A stretch of 64,000 nt of DNA, taken from the NCBI RefSeq assembly GCF_004803855.2, contig NZ_CP012552.1:620001-684000 (forward strand). The letters are read 5' to 3'. This document shows, one piece after another, positions 53,506-61,692 of the stretch (within the stretch, counting starts at the first letter, position 1; every line of letters begins with the position of its first letter). The translations under genes and the position numbers were made by a program. This DNA is from Campylobacter sp. RM16192 (GTDB lineage Bacteria; Campylobacterota; Campylobacteria; Campylobacterales; Campylobacteraceae). The notes beneath the pieces are model-generated. The model ran no database searches and was not told the origin of the DNA. It worked only from the letters and a program-made list of their open reading frames with translations.

Positions 53506-54149
53506 AACTCAAGCTTTAGCGCTCTTATAGACTCGGCATAAGAGTTTGATGAAAATATATAATTGCCTGCAACCACGATATCAACGCCCGCTTCGTCAAG
53601 CTCAGCTACATTTAGTCCCGTAACTCCGCCGTCAACTTCTATCATGCATTTTGCGTTTTTGCGCTCTATCATCTCGCGCAGTTTGCGAGCTTTATCAAGC
53701 ACTGAAGGGATAAATTTTTGCCCGCCAAATCCTGGATTTACACTCATTAAAAGCACCATATCAACTTCGTTTATGATGTACTCAAGAGTTTCGATCGGTG
53801 TATGAGGATTTAGCGTGATAGCAGGTCCTACGCCGTTTTTTCTGATGTGATCTATGAGTCTTAACGGGTGCTTTTCTTCTTCGATATGAAAGCTTAAAAA
53901 TTTCGGCTTAAGCGGCAAGAAAAGATCGGCAAAAAACGTATTGTTTTGTACCATCAAATGTATATCAAGTGGCTTTGTAGCAGCTTTTGCGACGGCATTT
54001 ACTACAAGCGGTCCGATAGTTAAATTTGGCACAAAATGCCCGTCCATAACGTCAATGTGTATAAGATCACACCCGGCCTCGCAGATCGCCTCTATCTCAG
54101 CCCTTAAATTTCCAAAATCAGCCGATAAAATACTCGGAGCAACGTACAT
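53502..54149 (-). CDS. rpe: ribulose-phosphate 3-epimerase
   Basis: 215 residues, TIM barrel. APSILSADFGNL, DVMDGHFVPNLTIGP, LMSVNPGFGGQKFIPSVL and EVDGGV are the Rpe motifs with metal and catalytic residues. It interconverts ribulose-5-P and xylulose-5-P. It is 12 bases after the 54162 gene and overlaps dnaQ by 4 bases. Confidence 0.97.
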   Translation of the reverse strand: MYVAPSILSADFGNLRAEIEAICEAGCDLIHIDVMDGHFVPNLTIGPLVVNAVAKAATKPLDIHLMVQNNTFFADLFLPLKPKFLSFHIEEEKHPLRLIDHIRKNGVGPAITLNPHTPIETLEYIINEVDMVLLMSVNPGFGGQKFIPSVLDKARKLREMIERKNAKCMIEVDGGVTGLNVAELDEAGVDIVVAGNYIFSSNSYAESIRALKLEF

Positions 54150-54161
54150 ATAAATCCTTTG

Positions 54162-55526
54162 TTATCTACTTAAAAATAGCGCGCCTTTTGTCCCATTGCT
54201 AACAAGCTCAACAAAAGCGCCTTTACTAACGGTATCACCGTCTTGAATATAGTTTTCAAAAACATTTGGCATCGTTATATCAACTTTTATCTTTTTTGAC
54301 TCTAATATGGATAAAATTTTGTTTCCTATTATTACCATAAAATTACCAAAAGCGCTGTTAAGCGACGCCTCTTTATCATCTTGTAGAAATATAGCACAAG
54401 CCTTTTGTACTATACTTTTATCAAGAGATAGTAAAATTTTAGCGTCAATATCTCCGTAAAAAGCTATACATCCTGTCAGCACTTTTTGGTTCATGTCAAA
54501 TGTTTTAACAAAAATTTTACCGCGCTCCACTTTAATTTTTGCCATAGAGGATAAAGTATCTATGGTTGTTTTTAAAATAAGAGGCAAGAATTGAACCAAA
54601 TTTCTAGTGATGTTATGTGGCATTGACTCTTTCATTCCAGGACCGCCACTTATACTTCCGTCATCATTGAAAAAATCTTCGACGCTATTGTATAGTAAAA
54701 TTCCAGAATCCTCTAAGTCGTTTCTAAGAGTTTCGGATGTATTTGAGCCGCTAAGTCCGCAAATGGCAATAGTGGCACCATATTCCGCGCTTGATGTAGA
54801 CAGTCTAGCCAAAAAACTAACTCCGTGTATATTGGCAGATCTTGCTCTAGTAGCGTCAAATACGAAAAATTTAAATCCTATCTTAAGAGAATTATTGTGA
54901 GCTGACATATCGAAATTTTCGGCAAAATTTGAGTCTATAAAGCCCGTAAGTTTATAAATAACGACATTTTCTCTTACTTGTACGGCTATGGTTTTTTCAT
55001 TTATATTGATATGTGTTAAATTAATTTTGATATTATAGTTTTTAGCTGAGTTTTTAAACTCGTTTACATCTTTTGCTGTATAGACTATGTAGCCTCTTCC
55101 GACAAGCTTTAGTGAAATTTGATTTTTTTGCTCTTGATTTTCGTGAAATAGGATTATCTTTTTTTCTTTGGTTGATTTTTCGGTATTTCCAAAAAATAGC
55201 ATAGCTACCTCTTCGCTATCAAAAAATGATAAATTTAAGCTTTGAGGTGACATCTCTCTTAGCGCCTTAAATTTTGTCTCGTCATAGTCACAAAATGCTA
55301 CGTTAGCGTCTACTTTTTTTGCTATTTCAGACATTACCAGAGAGATAGAATTGATGCCTCTTTTATTAAAATATACAACTTTTTTAAGGGATATTAGTAT
55401 GCATTCTATTTTTTTTGAAAGGACTAACTCCTTAGTGGCCAAGTATATTTCATACTTTGATGCGTCTCCGTCTAAAAAGCCGTGAGGATAGAATATTGCT
55501 ACACTATCTTTAATTTTTGGTTTCAT
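54162..55526 (-). CDS. STAS / receiver-like / STAS / CheX-like composite signalling protein
   Basis: 454 residues, no membrane helix. I read four modules: a STAS-like fold (about 8-110), a receiver-like segment (about 122-180; KKIILFHENQEQKNQISL resembles the start of a response regulator but no phospho-acceptor Asp is evident), a second STAS-like fold (about 183-288), and a CheX/CheC-type domain (about 300-454; YGDIDAKILLSLDKS and KIKVDITMPNVF fit CheX). The CheX catalytic ExxN is not seen: the corresponding helix reads SAFGNFMVIIGNK. It overlaps the HDOD gene by 17 bases. A role in chemotaxis or motility signalling is inferred only. Confidence 0.75.
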   Translation of the reverse strand: MKPKIKDSVAIFYPHGFLDGDASKYEIYLATKELVLSKKIECILISLKKVVYFNKRGINSISLVMSEIAKKVDANVAFCDYDETKFKALREMSPQSLNLSFFDSEEVAMLFFGNTEKSTKEKKIILFHENQEQKNQISLKLVGRGYIVYTAKDVNEFKNSAKNYNIKINLTHININEKTIAVQVRENVVIYKLTGFIDSNFAENFDMSAHNNSLKIGFKFFVFDATRARSANIHGVSFLARLSTSSAEYGATIAICGLSGSNTSETLRNDLEDSGILLYNSVEDFFNDDGSISGGPGMKESMPHNITRNLVQFLPLILKTTIDTLSSMAKIKVERGKIFVKTFDMNQKVLTGCIAFYGDIDAKILLSLDKSIVQKACAIFLQDDKEASLNSAFGNFMVIIGNKILSILESKKIKVDITMPNVFENYIQDGDTVSKGAFVELVSNGTKGALFLSR

Positions 55527-56301
55527 ATTCTATCGCTTTCATAAATGTTGCAAGCTCTGCAGGAGAGGCGTTGCAATTAAACTCAAACATCTCTGCGAAG
55601 CCAGAATTTGAAAATTCCGTTTTTGACAGCTCGTAAGATATTAGTAGATGTATATATTTAGTTATTGCTGTTTGCTCATCTTTTTTGGATAAATTTTTAA
55701 AAATATCTACGACAATATTACTTAATTGCCATTTTTCAGCTATCTTGCAACATATTTCAAATATATCAAAACCTATTTCTCTCTTTAAAATCGTATTGTA
55801 GCTAAGTCCGCTAGTTCTTAATACGTATTTTAAATTTTCTGCGTTTTCCGAGAATATTTTTTCACATACGGATATGCTTGATGGTATTATTGTTATGGAT
55901 TTAAAAATATCCTTATTATCTACCTTTATTTCTTTTAATATCTTTCCCCAATCGATCATAAAATTGGCTTGCAAATTTGCAAATTTTTGTGTGTCTAGAT
56001 TGAAAATTTTCCATTTTTTAGGTGTTGTTAGTAATACGTAATAAGAGTATAAAATATCGGTAGTTCTATCTGCGCCAAGAGCGGAAAAGATTTGAGATAT
56101 ATCTTCGATCTCTTTTTTGAATCCAAAAATCGGCTTGTTGATGATAGAGCGCATATATTCTACTAATGCCAAATCGTTTTTGGCAATAGCAGCTGCTTTG
56201 GCTAAATCTCCGGAAGCAAGAGTATTTTCACATGATTTTAAAATAGCCGGAATCGCAGGTATTTGAGCGATTAACTCATCCATACTTTCTTGTTTTATCA
56301 T
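55510..56301 (-). CDS. HDOD-domain protein
   Basis: 263 residues. The N-terminal two thirds match the HDOD pattern: IPAIPAIL near 14, an AKNDLALVEYMRSIINKPIF stretch that corresponds to the DPALTARLLRLANS block, and ISQIFSALGADR for the AIxxLG helix. HDOD domains are non-catalytic relatives of HD phosphohydrolases used as signalling scaffolds; one in C. jejuni (Cj0248) affects motility. It is first in the run with the CheX-like protein, rpe and dnaQ. No good Shine-Dalgarno is visible for the ATG at 56301. Confidence 0.8.
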   Translation of the reverse strand: MIKQESMDELIAQIPAIPAILKSCENTLASGDLAKAAAIAKNDLALVEYMRSIINKPIFGFKKEIEDISQIFSALGADRTTDILYSYYVLLTTPKKWKIFNLDTQKFANLQANFMIDWGKILKEIKVDNKDIFKSITIIPSSISVCEKIFSENAENLKYVLRTSGLSYNTILKREIGFDIFEICCKIAEKWQLSNIVVDIFKNLSKKDEQTAITKYIHLLISYELSKTEFSNSGFAEMFEFNCNASPAELATFMKAIEYETKN

Positions 56302-56343
56302 TATCGTATCTATCTGCCAATTTTGTAAAAATAATCTTTTAAT

Positions 56344-56349
56344 ATTCTA
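56344..56349 (-). promoter_or_regulatory. candidate -10 box of the HDOD operon
   Basis: TAGAAT in the context GGATAGAAT on the minus strand lies 42 bases before the ATG at 56301. The divergent rpmB has the identical GGATAGAAT on the plus strand. The gap 56302-56485 holds these two promoters and nothing else I can identify. Confidence 0.3.
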
Positions 56350-56449
56350 TCCTTTATATTCATAAAATGAGTTTAAATATTGCATATAATAATTTTAAGA
56401 TAACCTATATTCTAAAATTTATTTAAGTTAATATTTTGCTTTTTTTGGA

Positions 56450-56455
56450 TAGAAT
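56450..56455 (+). promoter_or_regulatory. candidate -10 box of rpmB
   Basis: TAGAAT preceded by a T-rich run (TTTTGCTTTTTTTGG), the usual form of Campylobacter sigma-70 promoters; it ends 30 bases before the rpmB ATG. Confidence 0.4.
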
Positions 56456-56485
56456 CAGCAGAAATTTTTGTTTTGAAGGAAAAAT

Positions 56486-56680
56486 ATGTCAAAAATATGC
56501 GATATCACAGGCAAAGGCCCTATGGTTGGAAACAATGTAAGCCACGCTAAAAATAGAACCAAGAGAAGATTTTTGCCAAATCTTAGAACTATTAGAGTAA
56601 TGCTCGAAGATGGAACAACGAGAAGAATTAAGGTAGCCGCTTCTACGCTTAGAACCATGAGAAAGCAATCGCGTTCATAA
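56486..56680 (+). CDS. rpmB: 50S ribosomal protein L28
   Basis: 64 residues. [19 protein letters not shown] and [10 protein letters not shown] are the L28 signature. GAAGGAAAAAT precedes the ATG. Basic throughout, with normal length for the short L28 type. The gene after it is a channel-like protein 29 bases downstream. Confidence 0.98.
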   Translation: MSKICDITGKGPMVGNNVSHAKNRTKRRFLPNLRTIRVMLEDGTTRRIKVAASTLRTMRKQSRS

Positions 56681-56709
56681 TTTGCAAGCTTTATAAATAA
56701 AGAGGGATT

Positions 56710-57840
56710 ATGTCTTTTATAAAAAAGATCCAAAAATTCCTCAACTGGTCTAGCTTCTCTAAACCGGAAATAAATTTAAATACAGAACTATACGAACAAC
56801 TTCGCCCATTTCGCCTACCGCTTATCCTAGTCGTTTTAATGATGATGGTCGGTGCTTTGGGCTATGTTGCTATAGATAATTTCAGTCTTATTGATGCTAT
56901 ATATCAGGCCGGAATGACCTTTACTACGGTAGGTTTTACTGAAGTTGCTCCAATTTCACCCGCCGGTCGCCTTTTTACTATCACTTTTATTCTGCTTGGA
57001 TTTTGCGTTTTTACATTTTCTATCGGTATTCTAGTGGAAGTTTTAAAAAAAGGCTCTTTGATAAATATTCTAAAGGAGAGGCGAATGCTCTATAAGATCG
57101 CTAGACTCAAAAATCACTTTGTAATTTGTTATCATAGTCTATATACGATAGAACTTAGTAAGCAGTTTAGAGATAATCATATCCCTTTTGTTGTCGTTGA
57201 TCCGCGCGAAGATATGCACGAGATAGCCGAAAAATATAAATATCCTTATTATATAATGTCTCAGCCTCATACTCAAATCGCACTTTTAAAAACTCATCTT
57301 TCAAGCGCCAAAGGGCTTATTACTCTTAGTCCAAATATCGCTGATAATATCGCTCTCATCGCCACTGTTAGACTGTATGAAAAAGAGATAGGTAGAAAAA
57401 AACCATATTTTATAATGACAAATTCTGATAATGATGATGATACAGAGCGCCTTAAAAAATTGGGTGCAGATAATGTCGTAAGCCCTTCCAAACTAGTAGC
57501 ACAACGTTTAAGTGCGATGAGTGTGCGCCCGGATATGGAAAATTTATTGGAGCAATTTTTATACAAAAAGGACTCCCCTATAGATATCGAAGAGATCAGT
57601 GTGCCTGATTACTCTTGGATAAGATTTAAGCGTCTTAAGGAGACCAATTTAAGAAATATTACAAATGCGGATGTTGTCGGCATAAGGGATATGAATAATA
57701 AATTTATTCCTATGCCAAGAGGAGACACCTTGATAGGTACAGGCACGAAGCTGCTTGTCATAGGCACCGCAGAATCTATACGAATGACCAAAAAAGTAGT
57801 AAAAAGCAAGCATAAGCCTGAGGAGTGTAAATATGTATGA
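56710..57840 (+). CDS. potassium-channel-like protein with RCK (TrkA-N/TrkA-C) domains
   Basis: 376 residues. Two membrane helices (about 35-56 and 86-112) flank a pore loop; the filter is T73-V-G-F-T-E78 in place of the usual TVGYGD. The RCK N domain (about 132-255) starts HFVICYHSLYTIELSKQF, where the Gly-rich nucleotide loop GxGxxG is replaced by CYHSLY. A RCK C-type domain follows at about 285-370. H. pylori has a comparable single-gene channel, HpKchA. Gating ligand and ion selectivity cannot be read. It overlaps argJ by 8 bases. Confidence 0.85.
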   Translation: MSFIKKIQKFLNWSSFSKPEINLNTELYEQLRPFRLPLILVVLMMMVGALGYVAIDNFSLIDAIYQAGMTFTTVGFTEVAPISPAGRLFTITFILLGFCVFTFSIGILVEVLKKGSLINILKERRMLYKIARLKNHFVICYHSLYTIELSKQFRDNHIPFVVVDPREDMHEIAEKYKYPYYIMSQPHTQIALLKTHLSSAKGLITLSPNIADNIALIATVRLYEKEIGRKKPYFIMTNSDNDDDTERLKKLGADNVVSPSKLVAQRLSAMSVRPDMENLLEQFLYKKDSPIDIEEISVPDYSWIRFKRLKETNLRNITNADVVGIRDMNNKFIPMPRGDTLIGTGTKLLVIGTAESIRMTKKVVKSKHKPEECKYV

Positions 57841-59017
57841 GATAAAGCGTCTTGAAAATGGACTTGAGAATATAGATGGATTTTATTTTGGCGGGGTAAA
57901 TTCGGGCTTTAAAAAAGAGGGTAATGATCTTGGATTTATAAGATCAAGTGAGCCTGTTGATATAAGTGCTGTTTTTACAAACAATAAATTTAAAGCCGCC
58001 CCGATTAGGCATTTTTTAAAAAAAAGGCAGAATTTTAGAACAAATTTCATCTTGCTAAACTCTAAAAACGCAAATGCAATGACAGGAGAGGCGGGCATAA
58101 ACGATATAGATGAAATTTTTAAAAATTTGAGTAAAAATATAAATTTAGTAAATCCCGTTATGAGCTCTACGGGAGTCATAGGATATCGCCTTAAAAAAGA
58201 AAAAATTATATCCGCATTTGATAAATTCGATTTTGATTCAAGAGATTCCAATGGAGTTGTCGGTGCCATAATGACGACGGATAGCTTTAAAAAAGAGATA
58301 GCCGTAAGCGTGAAATTTGATGATAAAAAAGAGTTTAAAATCGCCGCTATCTGTAAGGGTGCAGGTATGATAAATCCGTCTCTTGCTACTATGCTATGTT
58401 TTATTTTAACGGATGCCAATATCTCAAAACCCGATATGGATGAGCTGTTAAAAGAGGCTTGCGAGAGTAGTTTTAATGCCGTAAGCGTAGATGGCGATAC
58501 ATCCACTAATGATACCGTTATGCTTTTAACCTCAAGAAAGAGCGTGGTCTATGATAAAGAGGCTTTTAAAGAGGCTTTAAAACTAATTACTAAAGAGCTG
58601 GCTTTAATGCTTGTTAAAGATGGAGAAGGAGCTACTAAGGTGGTCGAATTTAATATAAGCGGTGCACTTAATTTAAAAGAGGCGGAGCATGCCGCAAAGG
58701 CTCTTTCAAATTCACTTTTGGTTAAAACCGCTATCTTCGGAGAGGATCCAAACTGGGGTAGAATCGCATCCACTATAGGCGCAAGCGGAGTAGAGTGCGA
58801 TGAAGATAAGCTTGAAATTTATTACGATGATGTCTTGGTTTATGATAAATTTCATAAAGAGCTTGATGAAAAAAGAGAACTCGCAGCTCATCAGGTAATG
58901 AAAAAACCAAGCTATACGATAAGTTGCAATCTAAATGTTGGAAATGCACAATTTAGTGCTTACGGTTGCGATCTGAGTCATAAATACGTAAGTATTAACG
59001 CAGACTATCGCTCTTAA
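57833..59017 (+). CDS. argJ: glutamate N-acetyltransferase / amino-acid acetyltransferase ArgJ
   Basis: 394 residues. Self-cleaving ornithine acetyltransferase family: the nucleophile Thr186 is in KGAGMINPSLATMLCF at the alpha/beta cleavage point. Other motifs: NSKNANAMTGEAG, STGVIGYRL and EDPNWGRIASTIGASG. It recycles acetyl groups in arginine synthesis and may also start the pathway. An A8 tract is at about 58018-58025. Confidence 0.96.
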   Translation: MYEIKRLENGLENIDGFYFGGVNSGFKKEGNDLGFIRSSEPVDISAVFTNNKFKAAPIRHFLKKRQNFRTNFILLNSKNANAMTGEAGINDIDEIFKNLSKNINLVNPVMSSTGVIGYRLKKEKIISAFDKFDFDSRDSNGVVGAIMTTDSFKKEIAVSVKFDDKKEFKIAAICKGAGMINPSLATMLCFILTDANISKPDMDELLKEACESSFNAVSVDGDTSTNDTVMLLTSRKSVVYDKEAFKEALKLITKELALMLVKDGEGATKVVEFNISGALNLKEAEHAAKALSNSLLVKTAIFGEDPNWGRIASTIGASGVECDEDKLEIYYDDVLVYDKFHKELDEKRELAAHQVMKKPSYTISCNLNVGNAQFSAYGCDLSHKYVSINADYRS

Positions 59018-59037
59018 ACCATTTATTAGAGTTAAGT

Positions 59038-59046
59038 TGCTAAAAT
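59038..59046 (+). promoter_or_regulatory. candidate extended -10 promoter of the DUF465 gene
   Basis: TGCTAAAAT ends 25 bases before the ATG at 59072, with AAGGAGGG in between. It is identical to the alaS candidate. Confidence 0.45.
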
Positions 59047-59071
59047 TATATAAATATTTCAAGGAGGGTAG

Positions 59072-59299
59072 ATGTTACACGAATACAGGGATATAATCAC
59101 TGAGCTAAAAGTCTCAAATGCGAGATTTGCTTCGATTTTTGATAAGCATAATGATTTGGATCAAAAAATCATAGATGCCGAAGAGGGCAGAAGTCACTTG
59201 GATCACATTCGCATTGAAGAGATGAAACGCGAAAAACTAAGACTAAAAGATGAAGCCTATGCTATGATTTTGGAGTATAAAAAAGAAAAAGGACTCTAA
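59072..59299 (+). CDS. DUF465 (YdcH-like) small coiled-coil protein
   Basis: 75 residues, charged helical hairpin: FDKHNDLDQKIIDAEEG and IEEMKREKLRLKDEAYAMI follow the YdcH/DUF465 pattern (xHxxLdxxI, LKkxKLxLKDei). Function unknown in the family. It has its own promoter, a strong Shine-Dalgarno and a terminator, so it is probably expressed independently and well. C. jejuni has a similar gene beside rpmB (Cj0449c). Confidence 0.88.
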   Translation: MLHEYRDIITELKVSNARFASIFDKHNDLDQKIIDAEEGRSHLDHIRIEEMKREKLRLKDEAYAMILEYKKEKGL

Positions 59300-59305
59300 T
59301 CTACC

Positions 59306-59345
59306 AAACCCTGCCTTAATTGTTTAAATTTGAGGCAGGGTTTTT
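59306..59345 (+). terminator. Rho-independent terminator of the DUF465 gene
   Basis: AAACCCTGCCT (59306-59316) pairs with AGGCAGGGTTT beginning at 59333, and the stem is followed by further T residues. The loop is 16 bases. It is the most classical terminator in the window. On the other strand it lies just beyond the stop of the small ORF at 59351-59434. Confidence 0.85.
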
Positions 59346-59350
59346 AAATT

Positions 59351-59434
59351 TTAATCTATCGATATCTTCTTGAGAATATAAAAAACTATCATAACAGCTA
59401 TTAAAAGTCCGATTGCCAGAACATATTCGTTCAT
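59351..59434 (-). CDS. candidate 27-residue single-helix membrane peptide
   Basis: An ATG at 59434 (minus) opens a frame of 27 codons ending in TAA at 59351. The peptide is MNEYVLAIGLLIAVMIVFYI followed by LKKISID: an uncharged hydrophobic stretch of about 16-17 residues (5-21) followed by two lysines, ideal for a single inner-membrane helix with a positive cytoplasmic end. AAGGA stands exactly six bases before the ATG. It lies in the gap between a terminator and ppk, where no other gene is found. Not recognised; it could be a subunit-type peptide, like CydX or MgtS in other bacteria, but nothing shows which partner. Confidence 0.55.
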   Translation of the reverse strand: MNEYVLAIGLLIAVMIVFYILKKISID

Positions 59435-59533
59435 CTTTATTCCTTGTGGTAACTTGACTCAAAATAATTATACACAATAAAAAATAAAATTATTAAAAAT
59501 ATTAGTATTAAAGCTTGAATAAAATTAAATTTG

Positions 59534-59539
59534 TATAAA
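59534..59539 (+). promoter_or_regulatory. candidate -10 box of ppk
   Basis: TATAAA, preceded by TTTG, lies 23 bases before the ppk ATG at 59563, in a strongly AT-rich stretch. Confidence 0.3.
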
Positions 59540-59562
59540 ATTAATATTATTCAAAAGGATTA

Positions 59563-61659
59563 ATGATGAATGATAAAGAAAGTATTTTTATAAATAGAGA
59601 GCTTAGTTGGCTACGTTTTAACTCTCGTGTTCTAGCTCAGTGTGAAAAACCTATCCCACCGCTTGAGAAGCTTAAATTTATAGCTATCTATATGACAAAT
59701 TTAGATGAATTTTATATGATCAGGATAGCCGGACTTAAGCAGCTTTTTGCCGCAGGCATAGTTGCAAGCGGAAGTGATGAAATGACACCGTTAGAGCAGT
59801 TAAGAGAGATTAGAAAAAATATAAAAGATGAGCTTAATATAGTGGAAAAACACTATAAAGATGCCTTAAAAGAGCTTGGAGAGCAAAATTTATTTATTAA
59901 AAACTATAGTGAAATTCCGGAGTCTCTTAGAAAAAAATGCGATGACTATTTCTTTTCAAATATTCTTCCCGTAATAGTCCCAATCGCAGTAGATGCGACC
60001 CATCCGTTCCCTCACTTAAATAATCTTAGCTTTTCGCTGGCTGTTAAGCTTGCAGACAGCGAACATCCTGAGATTTTAAAATATGGAATGATAAGAATTT
60101 CTAGAGTGTTGCCAAGATTTTATCAAGCGCAGGACAATGTCTATGTGCCTATTGAAACTATAGTCCACGAGCATGCCGAAGAAATTTTCCCGGGGTATAG
60201 ACTCATTAGCTCTGCGGCGTTTAGAGTCACCAGAAATGCTGACATTATAATCGAAGAAGAAGAGGCTGACGACTTTATGATGATACTAGAGCAAGGGCTT
60301 AAACTTCGCAGAAAAGGCGCCTTTGTTCGTATGCAGATTCAAAAAGATGCTGATAACGATATAGTCGAGTTTCTAAACACTCACATGAAGATTTTTTACA
60401 AAGATATCTATGAGTACACGGTTCCACTCACGTTAAATTCGCTCTGGCAGATAGTGGGAAATAAGGAATTTTCTCATCTTGCACTTCCGCCATATACACC
60501 TAGAACTCTTTTGCCTTTTAGTGAGCATATGCCTATTTTTGATGCGATAGACAAAGAAGATGTGTTGATTTTGCACCCTTATGAGAGTTTTGATCCTGTT
60601 GTCAAATTTATAAAAGAGGCTAGTAAGGATCCTAAGGTTATTTCGATACGAATGACTCTTTATAGGGTGGATAAAAACTCACCTATAATTCAGTCTTTAA
60701 TAGATGCCGCAAGTGACGGCAAGCAAGTAACTGTGATGGTAGAGCTTAAAGCTAGATTTGATGAAGAAAACAACCTTCACTGGGCTAAGGCTCTTGAGGA
60801 TGCCGGCGCTCACGTGATATATGGAATCGCAGGCTTTAAGGTTCATGCCAAAGTTAGCCAAGTAATCCGTCAAGTAGGAGACAAGCTTAAGTTTTATATG
60901 CACTTTGGCACAGGTAATTATAACGGCGGTTCGGCTAAAATTTATACCGATGTAAGCTATTTTACAAGCAAAACAGAGTTTGCTCACGATAGCACTACGT
61001 TTTTTCATATCTTATCCGGATTTTCTAAAAATCGCAGACTCAATACTCTCTCGATGTCTCCGATGCAGATTAAAGAGCGAGTCTTGGAGATGATAAAAAA
61101 TGAGACCAAAAAAGGCAAAGATGGCCAGATAATAGCCAAAATGAACGCGCTTGTAGATAGCGATATTATAAACGCCTTAAGCGAGGCTAGCGCTGCAGGG
61201 GTTAGTATAGATCTTATCGTTAGAGGGATTTGCTGCATAAGACCAGGCATAAATGGTGTTAGCGAAAATATCCGCGTTCGCTCAATCATCGGCAAGTACT
61301 TAGAGCATGCTAGAATTTTATACTTTAAGCACGCTATACCGCAGATTTATATCTCTAGTGCGGATTGGATGCCTAGAAATTTGGAGCGCAGATTAGAGCT
61401 TATGACACCTATTTATGAGCAAAATTTACAAGATAGACTGCTAGAGTTTTTAAGAATCCAACTAAGCGATAACGAGCTTGCATTCGAGCTTCACAAGGAC
61501 GGAGAGTATTATAAAACAAAGGCAAAAGAGGGCGAAAATATCATAAATTCTCAAGAGATTTTTGAGGAGTATGTAAGCAAAATTTATAAAACCACCAAAA
61601 AAGACAATGATAATGCAAAAAGAGAGCATATAGCTTCAAAACTACTCAAAGAGAGCTAA
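59563..61659 (+). CDS. ppk: polyphosphate kinase 1
   Basis: 698 residues. The N-terminal [15 protein letters not shown], the catalytic-histidine stretch [16 protein letters not shown] and the [20 protein letters not shown] motif mark PPK1 with two PLD-like catalytic modules. It makes polyphosphate from ATP; in Campylobacter it supports stress survival. Two adjacent ATGs (59563, 59566) are possible starts; AAAAGG is 4 or 7 bases upstream. Confidence 0.96.
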   Translation: MMNDKESIFINRELSWLRFNSRVLAQCEKPIPPLEKLKFIAIYMTNLDEFYMIRIAGLKQLFAAGIVASGSDEMTPLEQLREIRKNIKDELNIVEKHYKDALKELGEQNLFIKNYSEIPESLRKKCDDYFFSNILPVIVPIAVDATHPFPHLNNLSFSLAVKLADSEHPEILKYGMIRISRVLPRFYQAQDNVYVPIETIVHEHAEEIFPGYRLISSAAFRVTRNADIIIEEEEADDFMMILEQGLKLRRKGAFVRMQIQKDADNDIVEFLNTHMKIFYKDIYEYTVPLTLNSLWQIVGNKEFSHLALPPYTPRTLLPFSEHMPIFDAIDKEDVLILHPYESFDPVVKFIKEASKDPKVISIRMTLYRVDKNSPIIQSLIDAASDGKQVTVMVELKARFDEENNLHWAKALEDAGAHVIYGIAGFKVHAKVSQVIRQVGDKLKFYMHFGTGNYNGGSAKIYTDVSYFTSKTEFAHDSTTFFHILSGFSKNRRLNTLSMSPMQIKERVLEMIKNETKKGKDGQIIAKMNALVDSDIINALSEASAAGVSIDLIVRGICCIRPGINGVSENIRVRSIIGKYLEHARILYFKHAIPQIYISSADWMPRNLERRLELMTPIYEQNLQDRLLEFLRIQLSDNELAFELHKDGEYYKTKAKEGENIINSQEIFEEYVSKIYKTTKKDNDNAKREHIASKLLKES

Positions 61660-61688
61660 AATTTGGGCTTAAATTTAAGCCCAAATTT
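61659..61688. terminator. bidirectional terminator between convergent ppk and uvrB
   Basis: A perfect 30-base palindrome: AAATTTGGGCTT and AAGCCCAAATTT as complementary arms around AAATTT. It begins in the ppk stop codon and ends 4 bases before the uvrB stop. Short T-runs occur on both sides, so it can serve both genes. Confidence 0.7.
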
Positions 61689-61692
61689 AAAT

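Noticed and set aside
56290..56345. Possible sigma-28 or sigma-54 promoter before the HDOD gene
   Set aside because: CGATAA occurs only at the start codon, with no matching upstream box at proper spacing, and no GG-N10-GC pair is found.
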